DNA of 64,000 nt, taken from assembly GCA_964020085.1 (NCBI GenBank), contig OZ026596.1:31071522-31135521 (forward strand). The letters run 5' to 3'. The notes under the pieces were generated by a model. It worked only from the letters and a program-made list of their open reading frames with translations, had not been told where the DNA came from and did not search any database. Of this stretch, positions 61,085-64,000 are shown in pieces. The DNA comes from Micromussa lordhowensis. Its lineage: Eukaryota; Cnidaria; Anthozoa; Scleractinia; Lobophylliidae. The first letter of the stretch is position 1; each line of letters starts with the position of its first letter. The translations under genes were made by a program, and so were the position numbers.

Positions 61085-64000
61085 TCATGCCTGTACTGGC
61101 AAATTGGAGTCCATTGAACTAGCTTCTTCCCTTGCTTTGGCTGGCATTTTAAGAAGAACTGAAATCGACGGTATAAAAGAACACCTGCCTCCATATTGTA
61201 TGTGCTGTAATTCGGCTGGATACCGGAGTATTTCGTAGTTTGAGAGTCACACAGAGACTTTGACCAGCTGAGTCACGGCAGCTCAGCTCTGTAACTCAAA
61301 GTCACTAAGATTCAAACATCTTCAAATATGGTGCTGTCTGATAGAAACGACAATCGTAATCATCCTAGTAGGAAAGAGAGATTCATTACGCTGCGATTCA
61401 GGTTGTTATACATTAGAAAATACCTTGAAATTACAGAAACTCATCCATCATACACAGGGACACTCTTTGATAACTTGAAAGGTAATCTGCGTCTCATTGC
61501 TAAATTATGAATGGCGTGTTACTTCTTAATACATACCAAGACAAGCCTTTCCTTGAGAGACGCGTATTTCATCTATTGCAACAAACCCAGTTAAAGTCGG
61601 GCTTTTAATTCCTTCTATGTAAATCTGAAACAACACAGATAGTGCGTGTTACAAATTTGTGAAATCTGAAATTAAAATGTGTGAAATCTGACATCGTCTA
61701 CTGACAGTATAGAGAAAATTCAGATTCATCCAAAGAGCAAAAAAGATCAGAAATTCCATACCTCACATTTGCATCTAAACTAGCCTGCAAACACGCTCCC
61801 GGCAAGGTCGAAAAAAAATTGCCGAACGAAGCAAGCCGACGAGCGCGAAACTGAAGAATTCTGAGAGCGAAGCGATCGGGGCGTGGCGGGGGCTTGTTCG
61901 CCGAATTCTCATTTTCGCGCTTGCCGGGTGCCTGTTCGCAGGCTACATCTATACTGCCAAAGATAAACATGGCAGAAACACATGAACCCTACAAACCTTA
62001 ATCATGGCACCTAAAAGAGATTTTTCCATCACTTTCCACCTGTTTCCTTGCGGACCTTCTCTTTCCCAGATCAACACGTACGGGTTTCTTTTCTTAGATA
62101 CAGCTTCCTTTGTAAACACTCTTAGATATCCGCCAGTACTCATATGATAGTAGAATCTCAAGCAACTTGATCCTTTGAAGTATCCTGCACTGTAAAGAAC
62201 ACCGCTGCTCATGTATTCAGCGTTTGTTGAGGGCTTTGTGAAGAAGAGGAACCTCCCTTAAATGACAGTCATCAAAATGGAAAAGACATTAGAGAGAATC
62301 TACTAAACTATTGCGAACTGATTTTGGGGTGATGTAGCAGCTCTCCTAAGGTCTCACATGATTGGCTTGCTACCCTTTGAGAGTACAATAGAACAAACAA
62401 CAGAAACAATGCCCCTGTCCCTAACACAATAGCAGCTGCTACAATGATAAAACAAAAGCAGCTTTGGACAGCTGCTACACTACTGTGATTTTGGAGTGTG
62501 GACAAAGGGTAAGTGAAAGTAAGTAGTCCATCCAGTCAGAGCGTCAGTCAGTCAGTGAGTTAGTAACTCACTCACTCGCTCAGCCAGTCATCCAGTCGCC
62601 CAGTCAGTCAGTCAGTCAGTCTCTCAGTTAGTCAGTCAGCCAGTCGTCAGTCACTCAGCCAGTTAAACAGTCAACCAGTCAGCCAGTCAGCAAGGCAGTC
62701 ACGCAGTCAGTCAGTCAGTTAGTCAGTCAGTCTCTCAGCTAGTCATTCAGTCAGTCAGCCAACCAGCCAGCCACTCAGCCAGTCAGTCAGTCAGACAGTC
62801 AGTCAGTCGGTCAGCCAGTCACTTAGCCAGCCACCCAGTTAGACAGTCTGTCGGTTAGTCAGCTAGCTAGTTAGTTAGCTAAACAGTTAGTCAGACAATC
62901 CGCAAGCGGGTTGGTCAGTCAATCAGTCGTTCAGTCGGTACGCTGATAAGAAGTGAGCATTCATCATTCGAGTTCTCACCAGTAGTCAGATGTTGACCTC
63001 TTGTTTTCGAATGAGACTTTCCAACAACTTTTCCTATCATCCAGTCAAATTGGTCTTCTTCATTTTTCCAGTTTTTCCAGTTACAAAGTCCTCTTTCAAA
63101 ACCACAGTCTCCTATTCACAGCAAAAACACAAGCAAACCAAAAACTGGCACTGAGACAGACATAATAAGATCTGGTTGCCTGTTGAGCGAATGCAACGGT
63201 ACTACTGAAATCGCCTATGTTTTGCCTCTCTAGCATGGTACAATATTCTCCATTTACCGTACCCAAATTCACAATTCGCCAATCAGAAGCCTTGCCTACT
63301 GTCCTGACGTAATATGGCTACGATATCATGCTCACTTGACCCAAAATACCCAAATTCACAATTCGCCAATCAGAAGCCTTGCCTACTGTCCTGACGTAAT
63401 ATGGCTACGATATCATGCTCACTTGACCTTGTTTGGGTACGGTAAATACCTAATCGCTCGTTTAGACTCGCCATGGGTATTTCGATTCGAATACAAGTAC
63501 GTCTCCCCAAAATACGAACCATGGCTTGACCAAACTCACCTAATATGCCTTCAAATCGTACCATAGTCATAGTCATTTTTTTTTTTCCCCCTTGGACAGA
63601 GTTGGCCAAGAAAATGACTATGACTATGTCTCCCCAAAATACGAACCATGGCTTGACCAAACTCACCTAATATGCCTTCAAATCGTACCAAAAAGTTATG
63701 ATTAGGTATAAATATAGTTCTTATACCCAATACACTTCCCATACCTGAAACTATTTTGATTTTCTCCTTTTTGGGCGTCAGTATAGCTTCTGCAAAAATA
63801 GTTAAGTACAATAGGCGATGAAACGCGCATTGATTTTTAAAGAAATTCCTCACTAACCAAAAATTATTCGCGCAAAGTAAACTTCACTTACTGATATATT
63901 TTGTGCAGTTATAGAACTTGTTAATTTTCCTTAAATCCAGACCAGAGAATCCATCGCGCTGGCCCATCTGCTTCCCTCCTGGCATTAACTTGATAATAAT
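61085..64000 (-). CDS. Astacin-family metalloprotease with MAM domain (3' part; 5' end outside the window)
   Basis: Exons on the minus strand: 63892-64000 (continues off the window), 62980-63111, 61997-62256, 61537-61624 and a less certain terminal exon 61085-61158. The first encodes the end of an astacin (M12A) catalytic domain: GQRDGFSGLDLRKINKFYNC. The next three make one MAM domain: CGFERGLCNWKNW, then CLRFYYHMSTGGYLRVFTKE and WEREGPQGNRWK, then YIEGIKSP and GFVAIDEIRVSQGKAC. All junctions are GT-AG and in phase. Astacin-MAM proteins are secreted or membrane zinc peptidases; the HExxH zinc site would be upstream, out of view. The proposed last exon adds 24 residues (VLLKMPAKAREEASS) and then TGA; it is supported only by an acceptor and the right phase. 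If it is wrong, the gene continues to other exons not found. Confidence 0.82.
62526..62945. repeat. CAGT/CAGC degenerate tetranucleotide array, about 420 bp
   Basis: Long runs of CAGTCAGTCAGT, with variants such as CAGCCAGT and TTAGTCAG, in the intron between the first and second MAM exons of the astacin-like gene. Confidence 0.9.
63251..63447. repeat. MITE with internal 80-bp tandem duplication
   Basis: Ends are ATTTACCGTACCCAAA and its reverse complement TTTGGGTACGGTAAAT. Inside, an 80-bp unit starting ACCCAAATTCACAATTCGCC is present at 63261-63340 and again at 63348-63427, identical by eye. Intron of the astacin-like gene. Confidence 0.85.
63501..63690. repeat. 63-bp direct repeat flanking a 64-bp foldback
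   Basis: Copies at 63501-63563 and 63628-63690 begin GTCTCCCCAAAATACGAACC and are identical by eye. The sequence between them has arms ATAGTCATAGTCATTTT and AAAATGACTATGACTAT. Intron of the astacin-like gene. Confidence 0.85.

Noticed and set aside
62308..62505. Minus-strand open frame with a clear transmembrane-like segment
   Set aside because: It lies in the intron between two in-phase MAM exons and has no conserved neighbour; kept as intron.
62526..62945. Possible CRISPR-like or regulatory array
   Set aside because: Simple tetranucleotide microsatellite without spacers, in a eukaryotic intron.

Overview
This 64-kb window is nuclear DNA of an animal, most likely an anthozoan cnidarian (coral or sea anemone). 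The genes have GT-AG introns, the intergenic space is AT-rich and crowded with small inverted-repeat transposons, and the gene content fits (GDP-sugar phosphorylase paralogs, a TTC28/CHAT fragment, a WAP/thyroglobulin/trypsin protease, an astacin-MAM protease). The species assignment is inference.

Region by region. 1-5.2 kb: a dead Mutator-like transposase gene fused to a DEDDh exonuclease domain, with a 218-bp foldback at its 5' end. 5.2-8.3 kb: a duplicated flank carrying a 1.05-kb transposon, then a broken CHAT-protein fragment. 9.9-31.6 kb (minus strand): two intact nine-exon tandem paralogs of GDP-D-glucose phosphorylase (HIT superfamily), with identical intron phases and introns full of repeats. 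A block of about 1.2 kb is duplicated along with them. 32-43.4 kb: no gene I can support, only nested foldback MITEs and a 106-bp tandem repeat. 49.5-53.9 kb: more MITEs. 53.9-58.6 kb (plus): a secreted protease made of WAP, two thyroglobulin type-1 domains and trypsin. 61.1-64 kb (minus): the 3' part of an astacin-MAM metalloprotease that runs off the window.

The standout is 43,488-49,494, a 6.0-kb element bounded by perfect 21-bp terminal inverted repeats. It holds two intact tail-to-tail genes. One is an eight-exon, 882-residue gene whose catalytic region matches RAG1/Transib. From its second Asp the spacing to the CxxC, and from its HxxxxH to the final Glu, is the same as in vertebrate RAG1. 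The other is a three-exon, 218-residue chromodomain protein. The layout is that of ProtoRAG (RAG1-like and RAG2-like genes, convergent, inside TIRs), but a chromodomain protein stands where the RAG2-like PHD protein would be. I know of no description of this pairing; that novelty is my inference and needs a database search.
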